From: Candidatus Leptovillus affinis
GTDB lineage: Bacteria > Chloroflexota > Anaerolineae > Promineifilales > Promineifilaceae
Direction of reading: 5' to 3'
Length of the DNA stretch: 64,000 nt
NCBI GenBank assembly: GCA_016705235.1
Contig: JADIYP010000002.1
Span: 930,001-994,000, forward strand
Below the pieces are notes generated by a model. It saw only the letters and a program-made list of their open reading frames with translations. It did not search any database and was not told the DNA's origin. The position numbers were made by a program, and so were the translations under genes. Positions 1 to 8,525 of the stretch are shown piece after piece. Each line of letters begins with the position of its first letter. The stretch's first letter is position 1.

Positions 1-37
1 AAATCAGCTTTGCTTTTTCTGTTAAAAACTTCATCAT
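1..37 (-). CDS. 5' end of a further eCIS-operon gene, cut by the window edge
   Basis: Five bases after the VgrG-like stop codon (45-43) a GAGGG ribosome-binding sequence leads into two adjacent ATG codons at 37 and 34, and the frame stays open to the window edge, reading MMKFLTEKAKLI. The spacing suits the second ATG better. In eCIS operons the gene after the spike hub is usually a baseplate or spike-tip protein, but about a dozen residues are too few to identify it. Confidence 0.45.
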   Translation of the reverse strand, partial: MMKFLTEKAKLI

Positions 38-42
38 CCCTC

Positions 43-1569
43 TTACAGACTTTGGAAATCAATGGCCTTCCCGGCAATGATAATTTGGTCGCCATCGAGT
101 TTAATGTAGCTGCCGGCCTGATTCTTGATCGTGATTTCTCCGTCTTTGATGTCGATGAGGCTGCCAGGACCCATCAATGCGCCGCTGTTTTCCAACCGCA
201 CCGAGTTATCGTCGTTGTCCAGTTGGATGCGTTGTCCCTGAGGAGTGGTCCAGGTGTAGCGGTGAACCTGACCCTGCGCGTTTACGCCGCTGTCGGGGGT
301 ATTGATTGTGCCGTACAAACCGCCCAACACGATGCCCTGAGCCGGATCTTCGTAGGCCAGCAGCACCAACACGGTGTCGTTGGGGGCCGGCAGCATGACC
401 AGTCCTTTTTGCTGGCCGGCGCCTACGGTTAATACGGGCAGCCAGCCGCTTTCTACGCCGCCATAGGCGGGAAGATGGACGCGGACACGGCCGTTTTCTT
501 TCGGGTCCTGCGCCGTTGTCACAATCCCAACCGTTATCGCTGCCCCCCGTGGGCGCGGGCGCGGGTCTGGCAGGCGGCTGTCAATCTCTGTGATGTAGTC
601 CATCTGGTTGCTCATGCGATGGATAACCGACGCCAGCACATACCGCTGCGCACTTGCCCCGGACGCGCCCACAAGTTCAACCGGAGTTCCCGGCCGCAGC
701 AGAGGATTCCCGACAGCCACGCCCCACAAGGTTCTGGCCACGGACCGCCGAAATTGCATATCGGCCGCTGCCAGCGCTTCCGCCTGATCGCGGTCAACCA
801 GGCTCTCGTTCAGCCAGTGGGCCGCCGATGATTCTCGGCTCCGTGCTGGAGATTGCAGGTCAGATGGCTTCGCGTTGCCGCTGGCTTGCGCTTTGGCAAA
901 CTGTGTATCCCAGCCCGAAGCGGTTACCCGTTGGCGCGACAAATCGCTGTTTTGCTCCAACCGCGCTTCTAACAAATCCTGGCGCAAGTTCAGCTTAACC
1001 GCTTCGCCAATGCCTGTGTGGGGCATCAGGTGCAGTTCGCCGCCGCGCAGGGTTACATACAGCCCGTCGCGGGCGGCCATTTCTACCAGCAGTTCCAAAT
1101 CAGACTGGTGGTGCTGAAAAACCTGGGGCCAGCGAAGGCGCGTTGCGCCGCCTTTTACCTTTATGTTGTAGGGTTTGGCGACTTTTTCGGCGACGCCCAC
1201 GATGGTGGCGTTTTCAAACACGCGCAGCGATTGATTGTTGCGCATCTGGTGCAGCTTATCGTAGCCGCGCACCTGAATCTCGTAGGAGCCGTTGGCGTGG
1301 TAGATGTGTTCTACGGCCGTTATCTCGCCCACAAACAACCGCGCCGCTGCATCCCGGTGATAGCTGGTAATTTGCAGGCTCATGCCCGGCGCAAATTCCT
1401 CAATCGCCTCCAGCGATCCCACCGAGTCAAAAAAACTCAGCTCGGCCTGATCCGGCAGCGACAACCGCTGCTGCACGCGCACTTCACCCAGGCCAGAGAG
1501 CAACCCGGCGTTAAACAGCCGGCCATCCACCGCCACTTCCACTTCATTGAGGGTCGTTTGTCCCATCAT
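43..1569 (-). CDS. VgrG-like eCIS spike/hub protein (gp27-gp5 type)
   Basis: The 508-residue protein is the central hub and spike of a contractile injection system. Residues 1-330 resemble the phage late control D/gp27 hub fold (for example the RGYDKLHQMR and LVEMAARDGLYV segments typical of the family). About 345-425 form the gp5 OB-fold, with GIVTTAQDPKENGRVRVHLP and a GLYG turn. The C-terminus is a short beta-prism-like stretch ending in KAIDFQSL. The start codon overlaps the stop of the LysM gene (ATGA), so translation is probably coupled. No extended toxin domain follows the spike, unlike evolved T6SS VgrGs. The tube, sheath and DUF4255 neighbours favour eCIS over T6SS. Confidence 0.85.
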   Translation of the reverse strand: MMGQTTLNEVEVAVDGRLFNAGLLSGLGEVRVQQRLSLPDQAELSFFDSVGSLEAIEEFAPGMSLQITSYHRDAAARLFVGEITAVEHIYHANGSYEIQVRGYDKLHQMRNNQSLRVFENATIVGVAEKVAKPYNIKVKGGATRLRWPQVFQHHQSDLELLVEMAARDGLYVTLRGGELHLMPHTGIGEAVKLNLRQDLLEARLEQNSDLSRQRVTASGWDTQFAKAQASGNAKPSDLQSPARSRESSAAHWLNESLVDRDQAEALAAADMQFRRSVARTLWGVAVGNPLLRPGTPVELVGASGASAQRYVLASVIHRMSNQMDYITEIDSRLPDPRPRPRGAAITVGIVTTAQDPKENGRVRVHLPAYGGVESGWLPVLTVGAGQQKGLVMLPAPNDTVLVLLAYEDPAQGIVLGGLYGTINTPDSGVNAQGQVHRYTWTTPQGQRIQLDNDDNSVRLENSGALMGPGSLIDIKDGEITIKNQAGSYIKLDGDQIIIAGKAIDFQSL

Positions 1570-2282
1570 GACGCACCCCCTCCGCGTCGTGGCGGTACAT
1601 GAAGGATTTGCCCCAACCCCAAATTGCCCGGATCATCCACTTCGTTAACTGCGGCCAGCAGCCGCCAGAGCGACGAATCGCCATAGTACTTGTCGGCGAT
1701 TTGATCGATCCGTTCACCCTCGATAACCTCATGCGTGCCCCAGGTCTCATCGGGGCTGCCCAGGTCAGCGGGAGCAGGAACGCTGGACAGAAAAAAGGAT
1801 TGGCGGGTCTGCGGCTGCGGGCTGGGGCTGTTGATGCGCAGCAGGCGCAAACTCATCCAGGAACGCTGCGCCTGCCCATAGATGGTAAAGCGCTCGTACC
1901 GCTCGGCCACAGACAGCACCACCGCCGGGATACTCCATGATTTGCCCCAAATAAACAGGACTTGCGGCGGTTGGGAATAGATGGGACCTTGCCGGGTGTT
2001 TTCGGCCATTTGCCAGAGGGGCAGGGTCAGCGCCCGCACGTCGGCCACCTGATTTGTCGAGTCGCTAAGGCTCAAATCAAACAAGAGTTCCAGTTCCAGC
2101 AGCGTACGGCCGCCGCCGGTGAACACCACCGGATCATCGGTGAGACCGGCGCCGGTGACGGGTCCATTTAAAGAGTGCAGCGGGCGCACGCCAGCGGTAC
2201 GCTGCATCACCAGCGTTTCCGGGTTTAACATACAACGCAGCACTTCGTTTGTAGCTTCGATTAAAAAGGCGACGCGTTCCAC
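1566..2282 (-). CDS. eCIS LysM-domain baseplate protein (Afp7/gp53-like)
   Basis: The 238-residue protein begins with the beta-rich region seen in CIS LysM proteins (FLIEATNEVLRCMLNPETLV) and ends with a LysM module around residues 185-232 (EGERIDQIADKYYGDSSLWR and a closing LHVPP). In Afp and PVC particles the equivalent protein joins tube to hub at the baseplate. It starts 22 bases inside the end of the proline-rich gene and overlaps the VgrG-like start by four bases, so three genes are tightly coupled. Family assignment rests on the LysM signature and on its position between tube and hub genes. Confidence 0.8.
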   Translation of the reverse strand: MERVAFLIEATNEVLRCMLNPETLVMQRTAGVRPLHSLNGPVTGAGLTDDPVVFTGGGRTLLELELLFDLSLSDSTNQVADVRALTLPLWQMAENTRQGPIYSQPPQVLFIWGKSWSIPAVVLSVAERYERFTIYGQAQRSWMSLRLLRINSPSPQPQTRQSFFLSSVPAPADLGSPDETWGTHEVIEGERIDQIADKYYGDSSLWRLLAAVNEVDDPGNLGLGQILHVPPRRGGGAS

Positions 2283-3607
2283 TGGGTTCCTCGTTGTTCG
2301 CGGTCTAAACGTTCCCGCCGCCGCTGCTCTAATGCCAGCCGGTAAACCAGCCAGGGCGGGGGATTGTCTGCGGGCGTTTCGTTGGGCAGCCGGGGCGTAT
2401 CGGGCGGCAGTTCTGGCCAGGTGGGGGCGGTGATGGGGGATGGCACGGCCGTTTCTTCTCCGCGTCTGGGTGTTGGTTCAGGCAGGTCCGCCGTCGTGGG
2501 GCGAGCAGGCTGCTTCCAGCTCGGCGGGGATGGGTCAGGCGCAGAGGGGACACGGCCGTGTCCCGGCTTTGGCGCGTAGAAAACACTTTCTTCGGCGGCA
2601 GGCTGCCATTGTGGTAAACGCGCTGGCTCTTGGTGGGGCTGTGCTGGCTCAATTGGCGGGAGCAGCGGCGACGGACGAACTGTAACCATTTCCTCGGCGG
2701 GTAATGAATGGCTTGCTGCGTAGGCTTTGGGCGGTGAATGTGGCGCTGGCGTGGCTGGCACGGCTGGCGGACGGGTGGAGACCGGTTTTAGCTGCAAGGG
2801 TTGGCGTGGGGAAACGGCCGTTCTGCCCACCGGTTCGCGCGTGATCTCTGCCGCCGAAACCGGGGAAACAATTTCCGGCGGCGTTTTGGCGGCCAATACC
2901 GGCGGCGAGACCGGCGGCGCGGGAGGCAAGTCTGGCTCGACGGCGTGTGTTTCATCGGCTGCGCCTTTTTCGTCCGGCGGGGTGGGGGCGGGGCGCGGCG
3001 TTGGAGCTGGCGTCGGAGCAGGAACGGCCGTTGGTGGGCGCGTGTCAACCGAAGGAAGCGGCGCAGGCGACAGGCGAACCGTTGACGGCCGTGTGGCTGA
3101 CGTTTTTTCCAGGGCGGCCGGCGGCGGCAAATCGGGAGCTGGCGGAGTCGTGATGACGGCCGTTGCGACCGGCTTGGCGGCTGGCGGCGACTCAGCAAGC
3201 TGGGCGTCCGTTACCGGCGGCGTGGCGACCGTGTCCTGAGGTATATCGGCGGCGATTGGCGGCAAGGCTGGGGCGGTGGGGGGAACGGCCGTGCCCATCG
3301 TCAGGCGCAGTTCGCCGGATTCATCCAGCAGGTGCGGCGCCTTCTCGCGGATGTAGGCCAACCAATGCGCCGGAGGTCCGCCGGAAGCGGCGCGCGCCAG
3401 CCAATCGGCCGGCGGCTGTCCGGCGCGGCGCGCATCGTCCGGCTGTTGGACAAACGCCGCCCAACTGCGCAGCAGTTCGTCCAGCAGAGCCGCTGCCGCT
3501 GGCGATTGTTCGCCTGTGGCAGCCTGCGCGCGCACATGGGCCGCCCATCGGGAAAGCATCTGCTCGAAATCTTGCAGCCAGGGTTTGTCTGAACCGGCGT
3601 TGGGCAT
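2261..3607 (-). CDS. Proline-rich protein of the eCIS operon, function unknown
   Basis: The protein has 448 residues. The first 105 or so look like a folded helical domain (PWLQDFEQMLSRWAAHVRAQ, then IREKAPHLLDESGELRL). Residues 110-400 are a low-complexity linker rich in Pro, Ala and Thr with no predicted fold. A short basic helix (LVYRLALEQRRRERLDREQR) closes the chain. It lies between tube and LysM genes, where afp/pvc clusters carry a small Afp6-type protein, but I see no sequence likeness to that family. Part of the linker sequence is built from ACGGCCGT copies (2445, 2813, 3022, 3082, 3157, 3287). A flexible tether or cargo adaptor is conceivable and unproven. Confidence 0.7.
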   Translation of the reverse strand: MPNAGSDKPWLQDFEQMLSRWAAHVRAQAATGEQSPAAAALLDELLRSWAAFVQQPDDARRAGQPPADWLARAASGGPPAHWLAYIREKAPHLLDESGELRLTMGTAVPPTAPALPPIAADIPQDTVATPPVTDAQLAESPPAAKPVATAVITTPPAPDLPPPAALEKTSATRPSTVRLSPAPLPSVDTRPPTAVPAPTPAPTPRPAPTPPDEKGAADETHAVEPDLPPAPPVSPPVLAAKTPPEIVSPVSAAEITREPVGRTAVSPRQPLQLKPVSTRPPAVPATPAPHSPPKAYAASHSLPAEEMVTVRPSPLLPPIEPAQPHQEPARLPQWQPAAEESVFYAPKPGHGRVPSAPDPSPPSWKQPARPTTADLPEPTPRRGEETAVPSPITAPTWPELPPDTPRLPNETPADNPPPWLVYRLALEQRRRERLDREQRGTQWNASPF

Positions 3608-3610
3608 GGT

Positions 3611-4042
3611 TTAGCGGTCGCGTCCCAGAGAGTCGTAGACCAGCGTCAGGCTTTCGATGGCGATTTCGTTGGCCATGGCGTCGAGGGTGGCGCCTTTCCA
3701 GGCCGATGGCCAGGCGTCTTGCAAATTCCAACGCATGACCTCGCTGCTGCCATCGGCGCTCATCATGATGATGGACACATTTTTGCGCTCGACACGGCCG
3801 TCAACGGCCGTCATCAACCACCGCCATAAATCGTTGGAGTTGGTGACGCCATAGGTCAGGGTCACCGGTTCAAATGTTACCGGCCCGGGAATGTGGCGCA
3901 CCACGTAGCTGTCTCCAGCTTCCCGGTAACGAATCGGTTCCACGGTCAGTCCCAGGCCAGAACATTCCGTAAAATGGGCGTCGTTGACGCCGCTGATATT
4001 CAGCTTGAAGTTATATGAACGAAAAGGATCATTGTCAGCCAT
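3611..4042 (-). CDS. eCIS inner tube protein (T4 gp19-like)
   Basis: This 143-residue protein matches the phage tail tube family in length and pattern: DPFRSYNFKLNISGVNDAHF at the N-terminus, FTECSGLGLTVEPIRYREAG and a C-terminal ESLTLVYDSL. Subunits stack as hexameric rings inside the sheath and form the channel that carries cargo. A GGAGG ribosome-binding site lies eight bases before the ATG. The gene is packed two bases after the sheath gene and three before the proline-rich gene. Confidence 0.9.
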   Translation of the reverse strand: MADNDPFRSYNFKLNISGVNDAHFTECSGLGLTVEPIRYREAGDSYVVRHIPGPVTFEPVTLTYGVTNSNDLWRWLMTAVDGRVERKNVSIIMMSADGSSEVMRWNLQDAWPSAWKGATLDAMANEIAIESLTLVYDSLGRDR

Positions 4043-4044
4043 GC

Positions 4045-5379
4045 TTAACCTCCTTGAACTGCAACATCAGTGCCGGCCTGATACTGTTTAATCTGGAAGA
4101 CGACAAACTCGGCGGGTTTGACCGGCGCCAGGCCGATAACCGTAGTCACCACCCCCGCGTCAATATTTTCCTGGGGATTGGTTTCGGCGTCGCACTTCAC
4201 GAAGAAGGCTTCGGCCGGCGTCGCGCCTTGCAGCGCTCCCGACCGCCAGATGCGTAAGAGGAAAGCGGTTACATCGCGCCGGATGGCCGCCCACAGCGGT
4301 TCATCGTTGGGTTCAAAGACTATCCAGCGGGTGCTGTTGGCGATAGATTCTTCCAGCATATTGAACAGGCGGCGCACATTCAGGTAACGCCATTCACCAT
4401 CGGTGGACAGTGTGCGCGCGCCCCACACCAGAATGCCATCGCCAACAAAGTTGCGAATACAATTGATGCCCGCCTGGTTGAGCGTGCCTTGTTCGGCGCC
4501 AGACAGATCGTATTCCAGGCCCAATGCGCCGCGCACGCGCGTGTTGGCCGGGGCTTTATGGACGCCGCGTTCGGCGTCGGTGCGCGCCCAAATGCCGGCC
4601 ATGTGGCCGGAGGGTGGCACGCTGATCATGGCGTTGGTCAAGGGATCGCGTACTTTGATCCAGGGGTAGTAGCAGGCGGCATAGCTGGAACTGGGCGGGC
4701 GGGACTCGCCGGCCAAAGCATCCAGATCGGCGACTGTTTGGGGGGCATCCAGAATGGCCACCCGGTCTTTCAGGTTTTCGCAGTGGTCGATGACATCCTG
4801 GTAACTGGCCGAACCGGGGGCGGCAACGATGGCGACTTCGTCCCGCTTGGTCAGTTTTTCCAGCCCATCTTTGAGGTTGGCGTTTGTGCCTGAACCGATG
4901 TTGACGACGTAGCACCGGCTGCCGCCGTTCAGGAAAAAACCGTAAACGGCATTGGTGAGCGGGGTGCTGTTGGCGACTGTTTTTTCGGCTTCTTCCCTGG
5001 CTTTTTGGGTATCTTTCAACGCCTGGGTAGCATCATCTACCGCTTTTTGCAATCGCTTTTTATCAGCGGTTGAGGCATTGTCTGGCGCGTCTTTTTGCGC
5101 TTTTTGGGCAGCGGTCAGGGCGGTCTTGGCGGCCGTTTCCGCCGTGACTGCGGCGCGTTTGGCTTCATTGCGGCCGGCCTCGTTTGGCGAATCGAGCTTG
5201 AATTTGCGAAGGTATTCAAGCCAATTGTTTACGGCGATGGCTTCGTCTTGGGGCGCGTTGGGGCTGCCGGCGTCGCCCACGAAACCGGCTGTGCTTGTGC
5301 CCACTGCTTGAATGGGTCGGGCGCCGCCTGAGATTTCCTGGATGTAGACGCCGGGCGCTTTACTATCGTACATAACCAT
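4045..5379 (-). CDS. eCIS contractile sheath protein with an Ala/Lys-rich insertion
   Basis: The 444-residue protein has the sheath family start (KAPGVYIQEISGGARPIQAV, TAGFVG) and the conserved C-terminal half (GAEQGTLNQAGINCIRNF, GARTLS, YLNVRRLFNMLEESI, WIVFEPN, FFVKCD). It forms the outer cylinder whose contraction drives the tube. Residues about 64-140 are an unusual Ala/Lys/Glu-rich segment with heptad-like spacing (AKRAAVTAETAAKTALTAAQ onward) placed before TNAVYGFFLNGG, where most sheaths have a short loop. GGAGG lies six bases before the chosen ATG. Only one sheath gene is visible, while Afp and PVC clusters have three. Confidence 0.9.
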   Translation of the reverse strand: MVMYDSKAPGVYIQEISGGARPIQAVGTSTAGFVGDAGSPNAPQDEAIAVNNWLEYLRKFKLDSPNEAGRNEAKRAAVTAETAAKTALTAAQKAQKDAPDNASTADKKRLQKAVDDATQALKDTQKAREEAEKTVANSTPLTNAVYGFFLNGGSRCYVVNIGSGTNANLKDGLEKLTKRDEVAIVAAPGSASYQDVIDHCENLKDRVAILDAPQTVADLDALAGESRPPSSSYAACYYPWIKVRDPLTNAMISVPPSGHMAGIWARTDAERGVHKAPANTRVRGALGLEYDLSGAEQGTLNQAGINCIRNFVGDGILVWGARTLSTDGEWRYLNVRRLFNMLEESIANSTRWIVFEPNDEPLWAAIRRDVTAFLLRIWRSGALQGATPAEAFFVKCDAETNPQENIDAGVVTTVIGLAPVKPAEFVVFQIKQYQAGTDVAVQGG

Positions 5380-5397
5380 ATGATGCCTCCGTTTCGA

Positions 5398-6489
5398 TCA
5401 TAATTTGAACTGGATAACGACCGGCTCAGAGGGGGAGCCGGACCCTTGCTGCTGAAATAGCCATTCATTGGTTTGAGGGGTGATGGTGAGGGGACGGCCG
5501 TTTTGCGTCACGGCGAGTTGGTGGGGTTGGAGGTTGGCTGGAGCGCCATCGAAGATGAAACGGCCGTCTGGCCGAGTGATGACGTACTGCTTTTCGTTGG
5601 GGAATTCGATGCGGGCGTTGGTGAGGGGTTGGTTGGCGGGGGTGAGGATACGGCCGTTAAGCGTGGCTAACGGCAGGGGAAGGTCAATTACGACAGGCGC
5701 GTCGGCGGCGCCTGTTTCCGAGATTGTGTGGGTAAGTGTATGGCCGCGAGCCGTGATGCGCAGTTCTATTTCTCCCTGGGCGTTGGGCTGGACATTGGCC
5801 AGATGGAAGTGGCCCTGGGTGTCGGTGGTGACGGATCGGTCCAGGCCGTCTATGCTTACCTGGGCGGCGGACAGGGTGATGGGTTGGTTGTTGCGGCCGG
5901 CGTTGGGAACCTGGATACGGCCGTACACATTCACATGCGCCGGTATCGGCAGCAGTCGCCCTTCGCGGACCAGGGGCACGTTGCGCTCCAACCGCTCCAG
6001 CCGCAAAGGCACTTGCAGAAGGAACGACGGGCGCGGCGGTATGCCAAAGCTGCTCCAAACGACAAGCGGCAGGGGATCCGTTCTGACTTCAAGCTGAGGA
6101 TTTTCCATCACCGCAAACATAAATTGGGTCAAGATGTGATGCTGGTTCTGACCCCAGCTGGTCACAAGATAGTTTAGATTTGCTTGGAGAGGCGGGCGTT
6201 TTGTTCCTCGCAAAGAAGGCACGGGAACAATTTCAATCAGGTAAAAGCAAATGGTGGTTGGCTGCGATCCGGTTGTTGTCGAGGCAAATAACGACCCAGG
6301 TGGATCAAAAGAGACATTGAGTGTCCGGTTCAGATCTTGAGTCCATGTGGTAAGGAAACTATCCGCTTCCTGTACTGAGGTAAATGGAGGGGCGCCACTA
6401 GTCGACAAGCTGAATTTCCTTGGTATGGTGTTTTCGTAAAAAATCGCGGAAGTAAGTTGATCACTAAAATGGGCGAAGAAAGCTATCAT
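5398..6489 (-). CDS. DUF4255 (Pvc16/Afp16-like) cap protein with carboxypeptidase-regulatory repeats
   Basis: Residues 1-190 match the DUF4255 domain of eCIS terminator/cap proteins, with segments ICFYLIEIVP, RPPLQANLNYLVTSWG, ILTQFMFAVMENPQL and SSFGIPPRPSFLLQVPLRL. The rest is two beta-sandwich segments of the carboxypeptidase-regulatory type (YGRIQVPNAGR... and LNGRILTPANQPLTNARI). These are not part of classical Afp16 and may display or bind something. The Met at 6489 is preferred because MIAFFAHFSDQL is the expected N-terminus; an upstream in-frame Met lies at 6513. No clear ribosome-binding site is seen. It is the first gene of the visible eCIS operon. Confidence 0.75.
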   Translation of the reverse strand: MIAFFAHFSDQLTSAIFYENTIPRKFSLSTSGAPPFTSVQEADSFLTTWTQDLNRTLNVSFDPPGSLFASTTTGSQPTTICFYLIEIVPVPSLRGTKRPPLQANLNYLVTSWGQNQHHILTQFMFAVMENPQLEVRTDPLPLVVWSSFGIPPRPSFLLQVPLRLERLERNVPLVREGRLLPIPAHVNVYGRIQVPNAGRNNQPITLSAAQVSIDGLDRSVTTDTQGHFHLANVQPNAQGEIELRITARGHTLTHTISETGAADAPVVIDLPLPLATLNGRILTPANQPLTNARIEFPNEKQYVITRPDGRFIFDGAPANLQPHQLAVTQNGRPLTITPQTNEWLFQQQGSGSPSEPVVIQFKL

Positions 6490-6669
6490 AACCGAGAGCG
6501 GTTTCAGATGCAACTGGCAGATTTATTGTATTTTGTTTTGGGCCATCGCGGGATCAATTTTCGACTCGTCTTGCCCGGCGCTGAGGCGCGAGTTTACCCA
6601 ATGACGACCCGTAAATAGAGCTTTGGAAATCCCAGCCTGCCTGGCGCGGTTGGCCTGCGGAAAACAGCC

Positions 6670-7161
6670 TTACAAGTTGTCATAGACATAGAACATGTAA
6701 TCTTGGGATTCCGTTTTCACGCCCAGGTCGTTCAGAAGCCTGAGAAGTTGGGCGCGATGATCGGTGCCATGATTGGCCACATGGAGCAGCACTTGCCACA
6801 CCACCAGGTCTTTATCTTCCTCAGGTTCAACTATCGGTTTATCGAACAACATTTCGTCCTGCAATTCCGCCAGGTAAGTGCGAATATGTTGCTCGATGCT
6901 ATCCCATCGCGCTCGAATTATTTCCCTGTCGTCTGTGGCAGTGGGTGGCAGTGGTTCTGAAGGTTCAACGCCGCGCAGTTCGCTAAACCATGCGTCGTCT
7001 ACGTCCATGAGATGGAGAATCTGGTTGCGAATAGACCCGTGGGAATAGTCTGCGCCTTGCGTGAAGAGGTCATAGGACAATGTGCTGACATAGTTGTCCC
7101 ATATCTTGCGGTTTTCAGAAAAATGATAGCCGTAAAAATGTCGGAAGGCATTGGCATTCAT
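6670..7161 (-). CDS. DinB family protein
   Basis: This 163-residue four-helix protein has the DinB/DUF664 pattern: an early His in the first core helix (QILHLMDVDDAWF) and a late HVANHGTDHRAQL motif, together supplying the metal-binding histidines of the fold. Family members include metal-dependent thiol transferases and uncharacterised damage-induced proteins; the substrate cannot be told from sequence. It lies upstream of the eCIS genes on the same strand, separated by 180 bases in which I see no gene or strong terminator. Confidence 0.85.
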   Translation of the reverse strand: MNANAFRHFYGYHFSENRKIWDNYVSTLSYDLFTQGADYSHGSIRNQILHLMDVDDAWFSELRGVEPSEPLPPTATDDREIIRARWDSIEQHIRTYLAELQDEMLFDKPIVEPEEDKDLVVWQVLLHVANHGTDHRAQLLRLLNDLGVKTESQDYMFYVYDNL

Positions 7162-7490
7162 GTGAAACTTACTCCTGTTAGACGTAGTTTGGGCACGGTT
7201 AAGCGAGTAACGGAATTTATTGTAGAACTATTGTCCTGTAGTGGCAACAGGTTTTTGCCAACTACCAAACCGCCTCAACACGTCAGGCAGTTTGGTAGTG
7301 GCGAATAAATAACGGCCGTTCTCCCCCAATCCTCCACTTAGAATCATGCCAAATGAGGCCTATCTGGTCGGTATGGGACATCGTACAGCGGCATTGGAAG
7401 ATTCGCGCTTGCTGCCGCTTGTGGAATCAGAAACAGCGGTTTAACTGCGAGATGCGACCGTAACCTGGGCGATTTCCAGGTACGGCCGTC
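7162..7490. other. Non-coding interval with one long hairpin
   Basis: The interval separates the DinB gene from the kinase gene. It holds an imperfect inverted repeat at 7257-7302 (GCCAACTACCAAACCGCC against GGCAGTTTGGTAGTGGC) without a T-run. Two ACGGCCGT copies lie at 7312 and 7482. A 32-codon plus-strand frame (7348-7443, MPNEAYLVGMGHRTAALEDS...) might be a gene remnant but has no recognisable family. Confidence 0.4.
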
Positions 7491-8525
7491 TTAACCAAGC
7501 GGCAGCCACAAGATGAATTCACAACCCTGCCCACGGCCGGCGCTCTTCACCTCCACGCGCCCGCCATGCTGTTCTACAAGCGCCTTGACAATTGCCAGCC
7601 CTAACCCGCTGCCGCCTGTGTCGCGGCTGCGTGATTTGTCGGCCCGGTAAAAGCGGTTGAAGACGGCCGTTAGCTGCTCCGCTTCCAACCCTTCGCCATT
7701 GTCTTGCACAGAAATGGACATCCCATCGGCGCTGCTGCCGCCTGTGAGGATAATCGTGCCCCCAGGCGGCGTGTGGCGTAAGGCGTTGGTCAGCAAATTG
7801 AATAAGACCTGCTGAATTCGCAGCGGGTCTAAAGTTGCCTCTGGCAGTTGGCTGGTTTTGTTGCGCAGCGCGATCCCCTTCTCCAGGGCGAGCGGTTCCA
7901 GCGCTTGCAATGTTTCCGCAATGATTTCCGTTACGTTGGTGGGAACTTTCTCCAGGGGTAATTGATGCGCCTCTGCCAGCGCCAGTTCGCGCAAATCGTT
8001 GACCAGCCGAGATAAATGGCGGGTCTGGCCGTAAAGCGTGGCGATTTCAACTTCGTCCAGGGTGTAAACGTGGTCAAGAACCGCGCGCAGGTTGCTTTCC
8101 AGCACCGTCAATGGGGTGCGTAATTCGTGAGACACATCGGCCATAAGATGATTGCGCAGCGTTTCTGTCCGCTGCAAATCTTCGGCCATTTTGTTAAAGG
8201 ATTGGGCCAGTTCTTGGAATTCCAGGCTGCCGCGCACGGGCACACGCACCGTCAGCTCGCCGTCTCCCACGCGCTGCACGGCCTTCACCAGATTGTTAAC
8301 AGGCGAGCTGACCACTCGCCCAATTCCGAACCCGCCGGCCGTGCCCACCACCAGCGAAAAGAGCATAAATTCGACCAGCCGGCCCTGAATATCTGCGGGT
8401 TGTTCGTCCGTCGGACCTGAATCGTGGTCTGGTCCATCCAGGGTAATGGCTAAAAATTGCAAAAAGAACATAGAGAACAGAACGGCGCTGATCATCAGGC
8501 TGAGGCGAATCCAGAGGCGATTCAT
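7491..8525 (-). CDS. Membrane sensor histidine kinase, OmpR-partner type
   Basis: The 344-residue protein has TM1 at about 5-27, a short extracellular loop, TM2 at about 48-66, a HAMP linker, a HisKA box (DVSHELRTPLTVLESNL, phospho-acceptor His) and HATPase N, G1 and G2 motifs (NLLTNALRHTPPGG, DNGEGLEAEQL, GSGLGLAIVKALV). The Met at 8525 is chosen over 8576 because it overlaps the regulator stop as ATGA, has GGAG upstream and begins directly before TM1. The periplasmic loop is only about 20 residues (GPDHDSGPTDEQPADIQG), too small for a usual ligand domain, so the signal may be sensed in the membrane. Confidence 0.92.
   Translation of the reverse strand: MNRLWIRLSLMISAVLFSMFFLQFLAITLDGPDHDSGPTDEQPADIQGRLVEFMLFSLVVGTAGGFGIGRVVSSPVNNLVKAVQRVGDGELTVRVPVRGSLEFQELAQSFNKMAEDLQRTETLRNHLMADVSHELRTPLTVLESNLRAVLDHVYTLDEVEIATLYGQTRHLSRLVNDLRELALAEAHQLPLEKVPTNVTEIIAETLQALEPLALEKGIALRNKTSQLPEATLDPLRIQQVLFNLLTNALRHTPPGGTIILTGGSSADGMSISVQDNGEGLEAEQLTAVFNRFYRADKSRSRDTGGSGLGLAIVKALVEQHGGRVEVKSAGRGQGCEFILWLPLG

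Noticed and set aside
1..6489. Prophage tail module
   Set aside because: The DUF4255 cap protein and the LysM-hub-tube-sheath set without capsid, portal or terminase genes point to eCIS. Left flank still unseen.
7348..7443. 32-codon frame MPNEAYLVGMGHRT... as a gene
   Set aside because: Short, no ribosome-binding site and no family likeness; mentioned only as a possible relic.
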